NCBI GenBank assembly: GCA_003439945.1
Contig: QVRM01001782.1
Coordinates: 992,001-1,056,000, forward strand
Reading direction: 5' to 3'
Origin: Dermanyssus gallinae
Lineage: Eukaryota > Arthropoda > Arachnida > Mesostigmata > Dermanyssidae
DNA: 64,000 nt
Shown here one piece after another: positions 22,932 through 35,165 of the stretch (position 1 is its first letter; each line of letters opens with the position of its first letter). The notes beneath the pieces were generated by a model that worked only from the letters and a program-made list of their open reading frames with translations, ran no database searches and was not told the origin of the DNA. The translations under genes and the position numbers were made by a program.

Positions 22932-25530
22932 CTCGTCACAACGTGACAAGAAGGTTTCACCATTAGGTTATTATGGCTTATTTTACATCTACAGTTTAGG
23001 CCGTAAAACGAGACAAGATGCTCTGAATAATACCCTGGCCCGTGCTCGAAGCTTTTCTGACTGCCCTTGTGTTCTCGAGGTATGTACAGAGGCCGACCTT
23101 GCAAAATGACCCTAACAGCTTTCGAGGATATGAGGACAATAATCTGGAACGCTACTGTGACCTCCTCCGCAATGATCAGTCGGTGCTGCCCAGCTTATTA
23201 TGCTGTAACGCTATATGATTTATTAGCCCCTTCAATAGTCAGTGCTGGAACGGCTCGAGCCGGCCATGCTTCAGCTCTCGCCGAGCGCAGTCTATGAAGA
23301 TTGTATACAAATGGCCTTCGGGGTTGCAACAGATCGTTTTATCACTGATTCAAGCACTTTGGAAACCGAATTATATATATATATATATATTCTCAGTTAA
23401 AGGATATCTCCCTCGTTCCTTGTCTACTTGCACTCTAGCATAGTTAGCGTTGCATTGATTCTCTCCCTATCGTGTTGTTCCTTTATTGTCCTGCGCCTTT
23501 TGACAAGGGCCAGTATCTTCTGTCTGCAGTGCCGCGATCGCGTTTCCCGTTTTTTTTAAATACCTCTAGTTGCCATTTTGTTTTACAAAAACGAGGTAGA
23601 GGGAACAAAAATGGAGCGTCGCACAAGAAGGTGCCAGCTGCAAAGAAGAAGAGAGCGTGTCTCGTTGAGGTCCCGTGGGTGTCCTTCATCGGATCGACCG
23701 TCTCGTCGTATCCGTTGGCCTCGTTCTGTCCGGCCTCTTTTGTCTGCTTCATCTCCTAGACCGACCCCGATCCGGCCACTGGCGCTATCTTCTCTGGATG
23801 CACAAACGTATCTTTTTCTATTTATGTGTCTCTTCTCTCATCTCGAGGCTTCCCGACACCTCTCGAGGACACTCGGCATTCGGTATTCCGAATTGGAATG
23901 CTGTGAGTAGTGCCGGAATAAATGTCCTTGTCAGTCGGTCTCTCACACGGGGCTACCTAGCCGCTCATAGTCACACAACCACTGATCGGGCGGAAGGAAC
24001 TCGATTTCAGCAGGAGCAGGATGGACATGGCGGTTCTGGAGGTAGTCGGGCTTTTGCTTCTATTGGGGCTGGTCAATTTTCGTGCCCACGCAGACCATGG
24101 ACGTCTGACGGACGATTCTCTTTAGGGGGTGAGCGAACCAATCCATTGCGACTAGCCACTCAGAACCCCACGCAGCCCGAGCAGCGCGTTCAGCGATTCT
24201 AACGGAACAAAACAGTACGGAACAGACTGCAGCATACATTTCGCCTTGGCTTTTGCGGACTTTGTGACGGACACGCAAAAGACCCGGCGGCTCTACAGCG
24301 GGCCCTCTACCGGTCTTCGAGTGAGAGAGTGGGAATGAACTAGAAGGGTAGGGCGGCCGCTGTCAAGGTGATAAGCGGACGATATGGAACAGACGAGTGA
24401 AAAATACAGACACGATCGACTAGCGTACGACGCAACGAACGTAATAAGAGGGCAACAGAAGACGCAAGAGAAGAACGAAACGACAAAGTAAAGCAAGAAA
24501 AGCGAGCTTGTGAAAAATAGAGAGGAAGGGAGAGAGAGCGCGAAATATAGAGAGAGCGATTTAATATTGAAAATAAATTTCCACCTTGAGCAAGCGCTTT
24601 TGGGGACCTGTCGGCTTGTCTGTTAGCTAGATAAATGCATTCTGATCAGAGTAAGCTAGACAAGTAAGTTTAAGCAATAACGAAAATACAATCCGTCTGC
24701 TAGACTCATTAACATCGGAACTACTTTCGTTTTACCTTGCTGCCGCTGCTGAAAGCGTTACTACTGCTACATTATGACTACAACTTCTACTACAAATATG
24801 TAAAAGCCTTCTTCAGTCTAAGATCCAATAGCAAATTAAGATCAATCATATATGTTACAACTAGCTCAACTTACGTAACTACACATAGACATATTACAAT
24901 GCATACAGACTATATAACCTTCATATAAAAAGCGCCTCTCCCGAATGGCATGCCAATCAAACAGATAGTACATGATTATCCCCATATTATTATCCTACTC
25001 TCTTGAGCTTACAAGAGCTCGTAGGTATGTCTGTCCAATCACAAACGAGCGGCCAAAAATCCACGTTGAGGGTACAATTGGTGGCGTGTCTACTGATAGT
25101 ATAATGTTTACCTTTGCGGGCAATTAATTTCCTGTTTGAACGAATTTAGCAAAACGCCGCTCTAGGTGAAGATCTACTCACCTGTGAACGGCATCCAGCT
25201 CTCTTTTTCTAACTGCTTTATTCTGCGGTTGTCCAAAACGAGATTGGGCTTCCTTCACGACCCGTAGATCAGTCATTAAAGTTATTTACAAATGTTAAGG
25301 AGCCCGTCTCGAACACTCTCGTTCCGCCGCAGGGCGAGTGTCTTGACGGAAAAAAGATGATACTGTCCAATATCTTGTGCGTTCTCCTTTGCGCGCCACT
25401 TCAAGTCGAACCCGTTGGCCTGCTATTAAATCCTTATACTCTCTCACTGATGGCCTGCGCGGACCATCTCGATACCTGTAAGAGAAGATAAAATATCGAT
25501 AATATTTTATTACCTAAAAACACGGGTTTT
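22930..25530. other. No recognisable gene; GC-rich part at 23.5-24.5 kb
   Basis: A short (TA)n at 23371-23391 and GA-rich runs near 24530-24560. ORFs up to 175 codons (23675-24202 plus) overlap others in different frames and match no family. Confidence 0.45.
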
Positions 25531-25554
25531 AATATATATATATATATATATATA
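25531..25554. repeat. (TA)n microsatellite at fold-back left end
   Basis: TA array ending two bases before CAGGGTGTTCC of the fold-back element. Confidence 0.92.
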
Positions 25555-25556
25555 CA

Positions 25557-26266
25557 CAGGGTGTTCCTATTTGTGTGTCCAAAACGCTAGGGTATGGTCA
25601 AACTCGGTGAGAAAATCATTTTTGCCAATGGGTGGAAGCCGGGAAAACGGTTTGTTTAGGAGTGAGGATGAAATTTATAAAAGCAGTTATTCTGTCTTTT
25701 TTCTCCTACATAGTTGTGCAAAATCTACGTTTGCGGGAGAACCAGTCAACGCACAAAGGAACCGATCATACCGACGTGTTTGGCGGTTTCTGTTTCTGCA
25801 CAATAAAGTATACTTTACTAGCTTGCGTAGCAAAAAGCGAATAGCCAGATTAAGGAAAGTCATAAAAAGTCAAAATGTTACGTTAACGCTTTTTTGTGCA
25901 ACATCGTAATTTTTTCCATTACGACCAAAAATGCACGTCCAAAAGACTACTCTCAGGCAATAGCAGATTTAATGCCCACTACATTTGTACCAAAGTGATG
26001 GTGCTGCGTACGTAGTTGCCAAGTAACTAAGCTTTTTCGACATTGTGCAGAATTTTCCGCCAAACACGCCGGTATGATCGGTTCCTTTGTGCGTGTAGAT
26101 TTTGCACAACTATGTAGAAGAAAAAAGACAGAATAACTGCTTTTATAAATTTCATCCTCACTCCTAAACAAAACGTTTTCCCGGCTTCCACCCATTGGCA
26201 AAAATGATTTTCTCACCGAGTTTGACCATACCCTAGCGTTTTGGACACACAAATAGGAACACCCTG
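25557..26266. mobile_element. Fold-back element with ~220-240-bp terminal inverted repeats
   Basis: Both ends start CAGGGTGTTCCTATTTGTGT reading inward. The left arm (to about 25803) and right arm (from about 26047) are nearly identical reverse complements with a few substitutions and one roughly 22-26-base indel (GTTTGCGGGAGAACC... present only on the left). The element is 710 bp, sits between (TA)n tracts, and looks like a TA-targeted MITE or fold-back derivative of a Tc1/mariner-type transposon. The 112- and 116-codon ORFs over the arms are mirror images of each other and probably not proteins. The centre (25804-26046) has no recognised coding motif. Diverged relatives lie at 49905-50139 and 57861-58063. 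Confidence 0.88.
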
Positions 26267-26315
26267 TATATATATATATATATATATATAAATATATATA
26301 CATATATATATATAT
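26267..26315. repeat. (TA)n microsatellite at fold-back right end
   Basis: TA array starting at the base after ACCCTG of the fold-back element. Confidence 0.95.
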
Positions 26316-27189
26316 GGTGCAATAAATAAATGATGAAAATTATTAACAGGGCGACAGATAGTGATAATGAGAACGGTCAATCTGTCTTCGTCGCTTCATT
26401 GGTCGCGTTGTTGATCACTGTTGCTCTTTATTGTTGTGGAAGATGAGCGTATGATAAGAAGTATTAATGTGGTCTGTATTCCAAGGGCATGCGATGGTCA
26501 CCAAGCGCCACAGCCGAGCGCACAACAGGTGTTAGCCAAAGTGTCCTGGATCGAAATAAACGACGCCATTTCTGGTGACATCGCCCTCTCCCCCTCTAGT
26601 AGCGGTTGGTTACAACTACAATGGCGACAACAATAAGGGTAAAAGCTGTTGGGGTAAAGGTCACGGCTCGGTGTCTCGTTGGGTGGACAGGAAGTGACGG
26701 TTGCGAGCTCAAACTATTCAAACCACTTACGATTTGACTGCTACCTAATGAGGCTGTTATTCAAAGGCGTGCCCGCAGGAGTTACCGGAAGTCGACCACC
26801 GGAACTGGGCTCTGGGCACGTTTTTCGGTTGATATAGTTTTCCTCAACCCCGCTATGGATCTCTTTCTATCTAATCGGAATTCTCGTCTGTGCCAATAAA
26901 GGAGAAAGTCATTACCTCATTATGTTTTTAACGTATATACAACAATATGTACATACGTGCATATCTCGTGCGAATGTCCGCGCATATGTGTCCGTTAAGG
27001 ACCCATAAACAGTTTGATAAGTACCGATTAGTACTTTGGTAAATGCTCCGCTATGCGTTTACGTTCCATGCTTTCCTAAGTTTATTTAAACGTCATTTCA
27101 ACTTTTTAAGCAAGCCTAAAATGGTAACGTAATACGAACAGACTAGCTGCGGAGTCCTCGAAAAACGTTAGTCACATTGCTAGTAATGC

Positions 27190-27234
<45 letters not shown>

Positions 27235-28155
27235 GCTTATAAATATTTACAGTTCATGTAGCTCATAAAGTATCCACCGCGTGAACGACAATCTACCCGT
27301 AAGGTTATTAAATGTAAGTTTTTTTCATTTATGGACGCTATATACTCATTAAGTCTACGGCCAAAAGGCTATAGGCTTTGTTCGCCTATATGCGGGAGCG
27401 ACTAAACGACCCTGTTGACGTTCTATTCCATTCGCGTTGTTCGACTTAGGCCGTCCCGGGTTCTCCACAAAGGTGGATCTCCGTCCAGCACCCTAACGCG
27501 CCTCCACCATTGGTACGCTGGTCCCTGGTTTATTTAACGTGCCCGCCCGCTATACATGTGCGGAACTTCACCTCTGCTGCGTCTGCTGGCTTGCCGGTTG
27601 TCTTCTTCTGCCCTTGTTGTTTTCTGTTCCGCTGTGCGCCGATTGTTCTCGTTAGATGGATTGTCGTAGCTAGAGTGGTGGTGGTGCCGCCGCTGCCGTC
27701 ACCGTCGCTGATGATTATTTGGTTAAAGCGACGACAACGCAGGACTCTTTCTTTTCACGTTTCGACGGCGTGTTCGTCGTCCGTTCTCGTGTGGGCTGTT
27801 TCTTCCTGCCCTCCGCCCCCTCGTGTGTCTTCGCCATCGAGCCAAACGAGGGCCCAAAAGGTTTGACTTAAAAAAGAAAAGAAAAAAACTCCTCTTTCGG
27901 AGGAACAGGCAGACAGTAGGTACGGCAAGCAGCGGCGGCAGCAGCAGCATGCCCAATAGACATGCCCTTTGCTCAGGACCTAAATAGGGAGGACGGATCT
28001 CGTTACAACGAAAGGTCGTCTACTTTTACAAAACTTCGTTAGCCAAGCAAGGTTGGAGAAACAGAATAGAATTACCTTCAATAGAGTTGTATGGTCTAGG
28101 CGGTTGCGTGTCACGTTTATATGTACGCTGGAATCTCTCTCTCGCTCTCCCTATG

Positions 28156-28161
<6 letters not shown>
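26316..28161. other. No recognisable gene; GC-rich at 27.4-28.0 kb
   Basis: A (TA)n tract at 27192-27231 interrupts AT-rich DNA. The 118-codon plus ORF at 27510-27866 is a low-complexity Pro/Val/Arg product without a motif. Confidence 0.45.
27192..27231. repeat. (TA)n microsatellite
   Basis: About 20 TA units. Confidence 0.95.

Positions 28162-28225
<64 letters not shown>
28162..28225. repeat. (TA)n microsatellite
   Basis: About 32 TA units. Confidence 0.95.
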
Positions 28226-28230
<5 letters not shown>

Positions 28231-28559
28231 GACTGATAAATACCTTAAAGCAGTGGAAGCGTGGGCGCCTGATATCAAACTCAGCGCGCTTTAAAGCCTC
28301 GGGTCTGCATCTTCAATGTTTTCACGTTCTCCCATTCGTCTGCGAATCATTCACATTCTATGCATAGCTTACCTGGAATAAAAACGCTCACAGACTGGGG
28401 ACCCAAAGCCACAGACGTATCATGAGTACCAACAAACATTTAGTGTCTATAGCTGATCTAATACTCGACAGGCAGCTAGCAGTGGCTAGTGTGGGGCTCA
28501 CAAACCCGGACTTCTTTCTCCCCATCACCTCAGGCTCCTAATTGCATGACATTTCTTTA

Positions 28560-30380
28560 ACACCTCGAAGGACAAGTCACGTATTCTAGCGCTCCATGCT
28601 TCTTATCTACACTCCTGCGGCCTGAGGAGGTGCGTCGAGAATAGATTAGAGGTCTAATTGCACTCTGCCCCCGTTCTCGTGGCTCTTCGTTTTGACCCGC
28701 CCAGGTAGTCATTACTCGTGTCCCTTTAGCGTTTACCAATCTTTCTTGCTTTGCCCGCACCAATACTATATTGCACTCCGCTATAACGTTCACGTAGGTA
28801 GTACCGTCTCTCTACTCGTCCGCTGACGATACAACTCGTTCTAGTTCCACCATTGTCTGCGCGGACCGGCCGTTAACCGCTTCTGGCGCCGCGGCCCGCA
28901 CTAGCGAGAGCGCCGCACATTACAGTGTGCTCAATGTCGTGAACCTCCCCAGACGAGCAGAGGGCACACTTGTCCGAGTCTGTCTTACGAATCCTAACCA
29001 CATAGCTCTAGAACTATCGGTTGTTAGTCAAAACCTGCGTGAAGTAGCACTTCTACCCATAGCTTCGTCCTGCTCCAGACCATCTCCAGAACAATGTGCG
29101 CCCAAATGCCTGCTGCGCAGGGAGCTATCGATTCAGCTACGCCGCTAAGTCTTCATCTTCCACCTAAGTCTCTTCTCCCTAGGAAGTATTCTAGCAAGGC
29201 TATGCAAATTCTTCTGTGTTTTTGTCGCCCCGTAACTTACATGACAACCTTCGGTTTAATGGTCGGTCATCTATGCTGATACACCCAGTATGCGTTTTCT
29301 TCCAAGATCTCTTTCTTGCAAGCGGTTACCACCAATGCGAAGTCGTCCGCTTAGGCGACTCAACCTCAACTCCGTTAGGGCGATCGTTAATTTCCAGTAC
29401 TCCGTCATAAGCAAGGTTCCACATAACTGGTCCCAGGATTCCCAATCCTATGCTAACACCCCCAGTAGGTCTTTTCTTCCAATTTCTTTTTCTTGCGAGC
29501 AGTTACCACCAATGTTGAAGTCGTCCGCATAGGCGACTTAACCTCAACTCCGTTAGGGCGATCGTTAATTTCCAGTACTCCGTCATAAGCAAGGTTCCAC
29601 AAAACTGGTCCCAGGATTCCCAATCTATCACTGAGATACACCACCGGATCTTTCGTGTATGCTGTCGCCTGCGGTTAGACATCTGTCTTCTAGATATTAT
29701 GAAATACTGCCATTATCACCTGCAAATTGGTATAGTAGAGGCGTTCCGCACGTCCAGAAGCACTAACTGACCTGGCACGATGCCTCGCGAGAAGCTTAAT
29801 TATCTCGAGAGGTATTTTATCGAGGCCAGGGCTTTGCCTGATGCAAGTCGCTCTCTGCGACTCTCCACACACGTCTACTACAACCTCTGGAATATGAACA
29901 GTGGCGACCTTTAATTCTTCCCTCTGTCTCTCCTTTGTTGGGCCGTGAAGTATCAGACGCTGCCTTGTACAAAACCTCCGGCGAAAGTCGAGGGGAGTTT
30001 AGCAGATTATACTCATTATCACGCGGTACGGGAGACTCCAGAGGTCTATATCCATCGCGTCCGTCGGTTTCTGCCATGCCCTGCCTTTACGCCTGGCTAT
30101 CAGTGCTTCACGTGGGAATCGCATCCTACGGCAGCGCGCCTGCACAGTTTTGGCTCTTGCAGTCGCGCTGCCGCAGTCGGTTTCCCGGGCCCCTTTGCGT
30201 GCGCCACTGCGCTATCCAGATCCGTGCAATGCTTGTAGTCTCTGTTGCATCTCTCTGTTGCAGTCTTATGCATCTTGGCCTCCCCTGTTTGAGTCGCATA
30301 ATCTGCCACCGCTTCCGTGGCGGGAAAACGTCAGGACTCCTGAACGTTGTGTTCACATCCTCGTTTAGCGTTCAGTCCCC
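28560..30380 (-). pseudogene. Decayed R1-like LINE ORF2
   Basis: Blocks appear in family order on the minus strand. An N-terminal stretch (AMAETDGRDGYRPLESP, about 30030-30080) precedes SPGLDKIPLEIIKLLA (about 29780-29830, the PGxDxIP block). Next are ILGPVLWNLAYDGVLEI (about 29560-29620) and VAYADDFNIGGNC (about 29500-29545, catalytic YADD in a shifted frame). Finally RIRKTDSDKCALCSSGEVHD with IEHTVMCG (about 28900-29010) is the C-terminal CCHC zinc motif of R1-clade ORF2. Frameshifts and stops break it repeatedly, and a 177-bp tandem duplication copies the YADD region. Only about 1.8 kb of a usual 3-kb ORF2 is recognisable. It cannot be active. Confidence 0.85.
29269..29642. repeat. ~177-bp tandem duplication within the R1-like LINE
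   Basis: Two direct copies with a 177-base offset (for example GTTACCACCAATG at 29325 and 29502). Each holds the YADD block and the LLWNL-type block. A few substitutions separate them. Confidence 0.85.
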
Positions 30381-32144
30381 TCTTTTCCTGGCGATAACTA
30401 CATTAGATTATGTGACTAGGCAAAAGATTACCTTCGCTGGCACGCAGCTTGCTCTAGCGTGCCATGGGCCACACTACAGCAGTTTATGTACAGTACCTTA
30501 ATTCTAATTGGGCGTTCCAGTATTCTTCGGACATATTTTAGTCTCTCTTTATGTGTTTTCGGCTGCTATGCTTTGCTCCATGTGCTTTTGCTCGCCTCTG
30601 TCTTCTTGTCTTGTCTGTCCCTGTCGGGCCCCAGAGTGCCACTTTGAATTTCAGAAATGGACGGGCCGGCCCCTTTCTATATATGTATTTTTTTTATGCG
30701 TATGCACTTACTGTTATATCCATATGCGTGCTTTCAAAGCAAAGTTTGCGTTATTTAATCGTTGGTGAGCTATCATTGGCACCGACGACTACGACGACGG
30801 TACACCGGCAATGGGAAGCGCAACAGACCGGAGCTATCTGCACGACGCTGCTCCTAAATAGTGCAGATACCTGTGCAGCTGTCGGAATGCGGCGGGTGGC
30901 AGCTGATCTGTGCTTGGACGTGTGCACGACTCCCCGGCTAGATTTTCGCAAGCGATCCTCCCCTATCTATCTATTCTAGTGTGTTCTAGGCCTTTGTAGG
31001 TGAACATTTGGCAACTGCCGCAATAATCGAACGACGCGCTACACCACTGCGTCTGTAGTGTCTCCTTCTAAACCCTTAGATTGTCAGCTCCTAGCCTGGC
31101 TTTCCTAGCCGCTATACCGATGGAGTTTGATCCAGCTTGTTGTTGTGTTGTTGCGTTGCAATTATAGCTATGTAGACATAAAATACTATATGTAAATATT
31201 CGTTTACTAGTGTTTGCTGTCAAAATCTCGTAGCGCGTTCTGTTACTATCACTAATTGTATACGCCTGAGCATGTTCTATCGGACTCTAGCGTGTTGTTT
31301 ACCGACTCTATCGAGGCTTCGCGGAACTGTATTCTAATCGTGGATTTTTAACATAGCGTGGGTCATTGCGTGTCTACAAATATCTTCTAGAGTATCTATG
31401 CAGCAGACCGTTGTATATGCCAACGAGTGTTGTACAAACGTATGCCAATGTGAAGAAGCTATGCTAAAGTAACTAACGCAAACGATAGATAAAGCTCATC
31501 GAAGCGCGGACGGTGTGTGGTCGCGGCGCTCATAGTATTTTGTTATTGTCGCCGTGTTTGTGGCTGTTGGTTATTGTTGTGTTTGCTGGCTATTGTTGTT
31601 GCTAGTTGCTGCTGTCATTGTCGTTGTTGTTGTTGTTGCTGTCGTTATTGTTATTGTTATTGTTGTTGTCACTGGAACGGAGAAATCGATAGGTTGACCA
31701 CTAGCTGCACCAGCTGGACAAATCTGCCAGTCATTCGGCTTCATTTCAGCATCACACACAATTGTGGGATGCTGAAATGATTGACCAAGGCAACTCGAAT
31801 AGACAGAAAAAGAGATCGACAGGGGGGGGGGGTGGTTGTTCAGCGTCGACGAACGAGTGGCGTGATCGCAATTCGGTCGGTTTAAAGTCGCCATCGTTGT
31901 AGCTGCTGTTGCGGCTGCTGTTGTGGGTGGACGGGAGCTGGCCAGACCACGACACGCACAGTTTTGGTAGCGTGGCGTGACTTTCCGCTCCTTATCGTTC
32001 AACGTTTCTGCACTCATCACGAGCCTGTTTCGCAAATCCGCGCTTCGTGCTTTGCCAGTCAAATAACGCTGACAACACGCATCTGAAAGCAATCTCTGCG
32101 ATAGCAGTTGGAATCATGGTTGGCAACACTTTGAATATGGAGAT

Positions 32145-32156
<12 letters not shown>
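30381..32156. other. No recognisable gene
   Basis: Includes TTG/TCG triplet arrays (31560-31670), a hairpin (CATTTCAGCATC at 31742-31753 with its complement at 31768-31779) and a poly-G run near 31820-31830. The 173-codon minus ORF (31571-32092) is Thr/Ala repeat-derived at its C-terminus and unrecognised elsewhere. Confidence 0.45.
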
Positions 32157-32210
<54 letters not shown>

Positions 32211-32288
32211 GTATATATATATATATACATATATGTATATGTATTTAGATATATATCTATATCTATCTATATAATATATATATATATA
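32157..32288. repeat. (CA)n(TA)n compound microsatellite
   Basis: About 130 bases of TA with TATG and CTAT variants, preceded by a short CA run. Confidence 0.95.
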
Positions 32289-32599
32289 CTCACCCGTCTC
32301 CCTCTAAAAGAAAAACAAGCTAAACCGTACCAATTTTTAGCGGGCTGCCTAGACGTGTTCAGTATACGTCCAGTGCCTGGTGTACAACGAGAGGCTATTT
32401 CAAGTAGAATGTAAACAAACACCAGCAATGACCTATCGAACAACGGAGGTACCGCAGTTAAAAATTAGCTATTAGACTTGCTCTTCGCGCCAGACAGGTC
32501 CCTAATTAGATAACAAAGTTTCTTTCCCGACAACTACCGTTTACAAGAGTGCGGTTATGTACGCGGGCAGGATCTCTCTAGCTCGGTGTACAGTGTCCC

Positions 32600-33160
32600 T
32601 GGGTTGCCTCAAGCTCAGAGCAGCAGGCCGTGTTCAATTCTTCTCTGCTAAGCAGATATTCACAGTACACACAAACATCGAATAACGAAAGGGCAGCAGG
32701 CTTCACCAGCGACCTTGAGAATGCCCCGCTTATGGGACAGAGCCCAAAAAATGTCCTAACAGTGTCACAAGAAATTTCATTGAATGTTCTGCAAACAAAT
32801 TTTAATCGAATCGTGGATAAATTATGCCTCTAGTGGTTTGCAATACGTTCTTCAGCAGCACGGCACATCCGTTTATATAGCCACCAGTGCAAGGGTGGTC
32901 GGTTGAGCACATCAGCATCTACTGTGGTAAGCAGACGTGGTCGCCTAGCAACTCAGATATAAATCCTTCGGATTACAATGCGTAGGGCTTATTATACAAG
33001 ACTCGAACAAAACTCGACTCGAAAACACAGACTCGCTCACCACTGCCTTCATTCAGCAGGCATTTGCAAATCTTTATAAGCAGAATGAAACGACGGTTAC
33101 GTTGAAGGCATGTGTGTCCGCTATGAAGGTTCCTACCCGGCAAGTGCAAACATTTTAATT
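32600..33160 (+). pseudogene. 3' fragment of a second Tc1/mariner-superfamily transposase
   Basis: Plus-strand blocks across frames are VLQTNFNRIVDKLCL (about 32788-32832), YVLQQHGTSVYIATSAR (about 32842-32895, the QQDGAPAHTS block with catalytic Asp replaced by His), and KQTWSPSNSDINPSDYNA (about 32935-32988, the third block). They match the transposase type of 2409-3400 more than the classical mariners. Stops and frame changes interrupt it. The N-terminal half is not recognisable. Confidence 0.65.
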
Positions 33161-33769
33161 GAAATATTTGTTTTCGTGCGAATATCGCATTTAGGCCAGG
33201 GCGACATTAGTTATTCTTTATAATTAGCTGTTACTGCATATAATTATCTATAAAAAGGATCGGAATCGAGCCAGAGAAAGAAAGAGCGAGCAGAGAGTAA
33301 GCGTGCCGACTCGACTGATTCGAGTCGGTTTTTTCAGCCTCAGTGGTGCCTGCTGAGTATCCCGAGAGTTGATATCGGTGCAGCGTTCTCTACCGCTGTT
33401 CGGCCGGAACTACCGCGCATGAGGGCTTTACTTGGGCCTCAGGCCGTCTACTGACGTCTGCTTTTCTCTTTTTGCATTCTTCCCGTTCGACACTTGAACA
33501 GAGTGTGGTGCGGTGTTGGCACTGCGTTTGCTTACATGCGTGTATTCTACTATATTTCCCATATGCTTTACCAATGTCAGTGGCCAGTCCTTAGTCTAGG
33601 TTACTCTTCAACTTCGGCCAGCAGGCTAGGCGGCTCATGTTTTTTATATGTATATATTTTTTCTAAACGCAAGTTCTCATAAGATAATTATGCCACATTT
33701 GGACTGAATTATGTCAGAATATAGTGCTTGGGTTATGAGACTAAATATATAGTAATTTATGTAATAATA

Positions 33770-33772
<3 letters not shown>
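33161..33772. other. No recognisable gene; one short stem-loop
   Basis: The 62-codon plus ORF (33494-33682) has no motif. A 9-bp stem followed by six T lies at 33306-33334. Confidence 0.5.
33306..33334. other. Perfect 9-bp stem, 5-base loop, T6
   Basis: CCGACTCGA, loop CTGAT, TCGAGTCGG, then TTTTTT. It resembles a terminator or histone-type stem-loop in shape only; no transcript is recognisable upstream. Confidence 0.4.

Positions 33773-33810
<38 letters not shown>
33773..33810. repeat. (TA)n microsatellite
   Basis: About 19 TA units. Confidence 0.95.
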
Positions 33811-33811
<1 letters not shown>

Positions 33812-34086
33812 CAAACGAACCGTTAGGATTTTCGATGTAATCACTTCAATAATACTGTAATGACCTGCTAGTAATGCCATCAGGCCAACTGGAGAAGGCT
33901 TTTCTCAAAACGCCGGCCAATAGCTGCTGTGTCAACTTTCTCGTTCTAAGTCTGTCTTCTTTGATGTAAACAACCAGGTGACGTCTGCTATTTCTTCTTC
34001 ATCTTCTTAAGGATGAGTTCTTCCGTTTTGCAGGTTGCGTCCCTTCCTACTAAAAAAGAGGGTATCTTGTTGGTTATGGCTGTGGT

Positions 34087-34160
34087 GGCGGCGTGGTCTA
34101 GGTGGCCAGCGCGTTAATCACGGTTGCCACCTATCAGGCTTTCACTGGTCCGATTCCTGT
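34087..34160 (+). other. tRNA-like pol III promoter pair (possible SINE head)
   Basis: A TGGTCTAGGTGG A-box-like motif (34094-34105) and a GGTCCGATTCC B-box-like motif (34147-34157, one mismatch to GGTTCGANTCC) lie 53 bases apart. The 5' acceptor strand has no matching 3' strand, so this is not a functional tRNA. It may be a tRNA-derived SINE head or chance. Confidence 0.3.
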
Positions 34161-35105
34161 TATTGATCGAATTGTCCTTCAGCGATGCTCGTTGAGATTA
34201 GATGATAAACCACACCTTTGACAGACAGAGCCGTCACTGCCACATGAGCTGTTGGAAAAACCTGGATATCTCAACACATCCAGCTCTCGGTGACGGTGTA
34301 GTGAAAAATCTGCCTCACGGTGACTTCAAGCAAGCGGGATTGTCTAGACTAACGGCTATGTGTTCCCATTTCATTCTTCCGCCCATACGTCTTCCTGTTC
34401 AGACATTGTGTTCTCCTATTCCCCGTTTTTTTCGTTTTCAATAATGTTTTTCTGTGTTGTCCATCTACCACTCGATGTTTTAAACAAAATGTCTCAAGAA
34501 GTGGGAGTGTTCGAAGCTTATGCCTTGAAGAGGTTAGATGTTCGTTCTGAAAAACGAAGAATAAATTATACACAACAATTCCGTTAGCTTTGGTGGACAC
34601 GAAACGTATTAATATTGGATATAGATATAATAAGATAACGATTGCGTGCCAAAGTTAGGTTACAATCTAGGGCCAAGAGAGTTTGGCCCATATCCCTGAG
34701 GACAGACGAAGAAGACATACTCTTGCGCAGGGTCATTTCTGTATCAGGGTCTGTATCGAGCTATCGACCAGACAGCTGATCAAATTGTCGGTTGTGTCTA
34801 TCAGCAGCGTTTAAAAAAAAAAGAGAAGATACCTCAATATGAACTAGAAAAACTAAAGACAACAACAACCACAATATTATTGCCACATAACTAATTACGG
34901 TAGTATTGGTGATGGTTAGTACACTAACGTGCACAAGAATAGCGACGACAACACGACGATGAATCTAGGCAGCGCTAACGCCGGTAATTGCAACAGAGTA
35001 AAAAGAATTGTATACGAAAGCAGCAGCAGCAGCAACAACAACAATAATCCGGTTAAGACGCTACCGATTGGCAAAACAGGTTGTCCGATGTATGTAACTA
35101 GTAAG

Positions 35106-35108
<3 letters not shown>

Positions 35109-35152
<44 letters not shown>

Positions 35153-35165
35153 TTATTATATAAGT
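35109..35165. repeat. (TA)n microsatellite
   Basis: TA array with TTTA variants at its end. Confidence 0.93.

Noticed and set aside
25571..26303. The 112- and 116-codon ORFs sharing the start MCVQNARVW-type sequence as a gene pair
   Set aside because: They are the same sequence read from the two arms of an inverted repeat, best explained as fold-back terminal repeats.
33306..33334. Stem-loop plus T6 as a bacterial-type terminator
   Set aside because: The window is eukaryotic and no transcript precedes it; kept only as a low-confidence structure.
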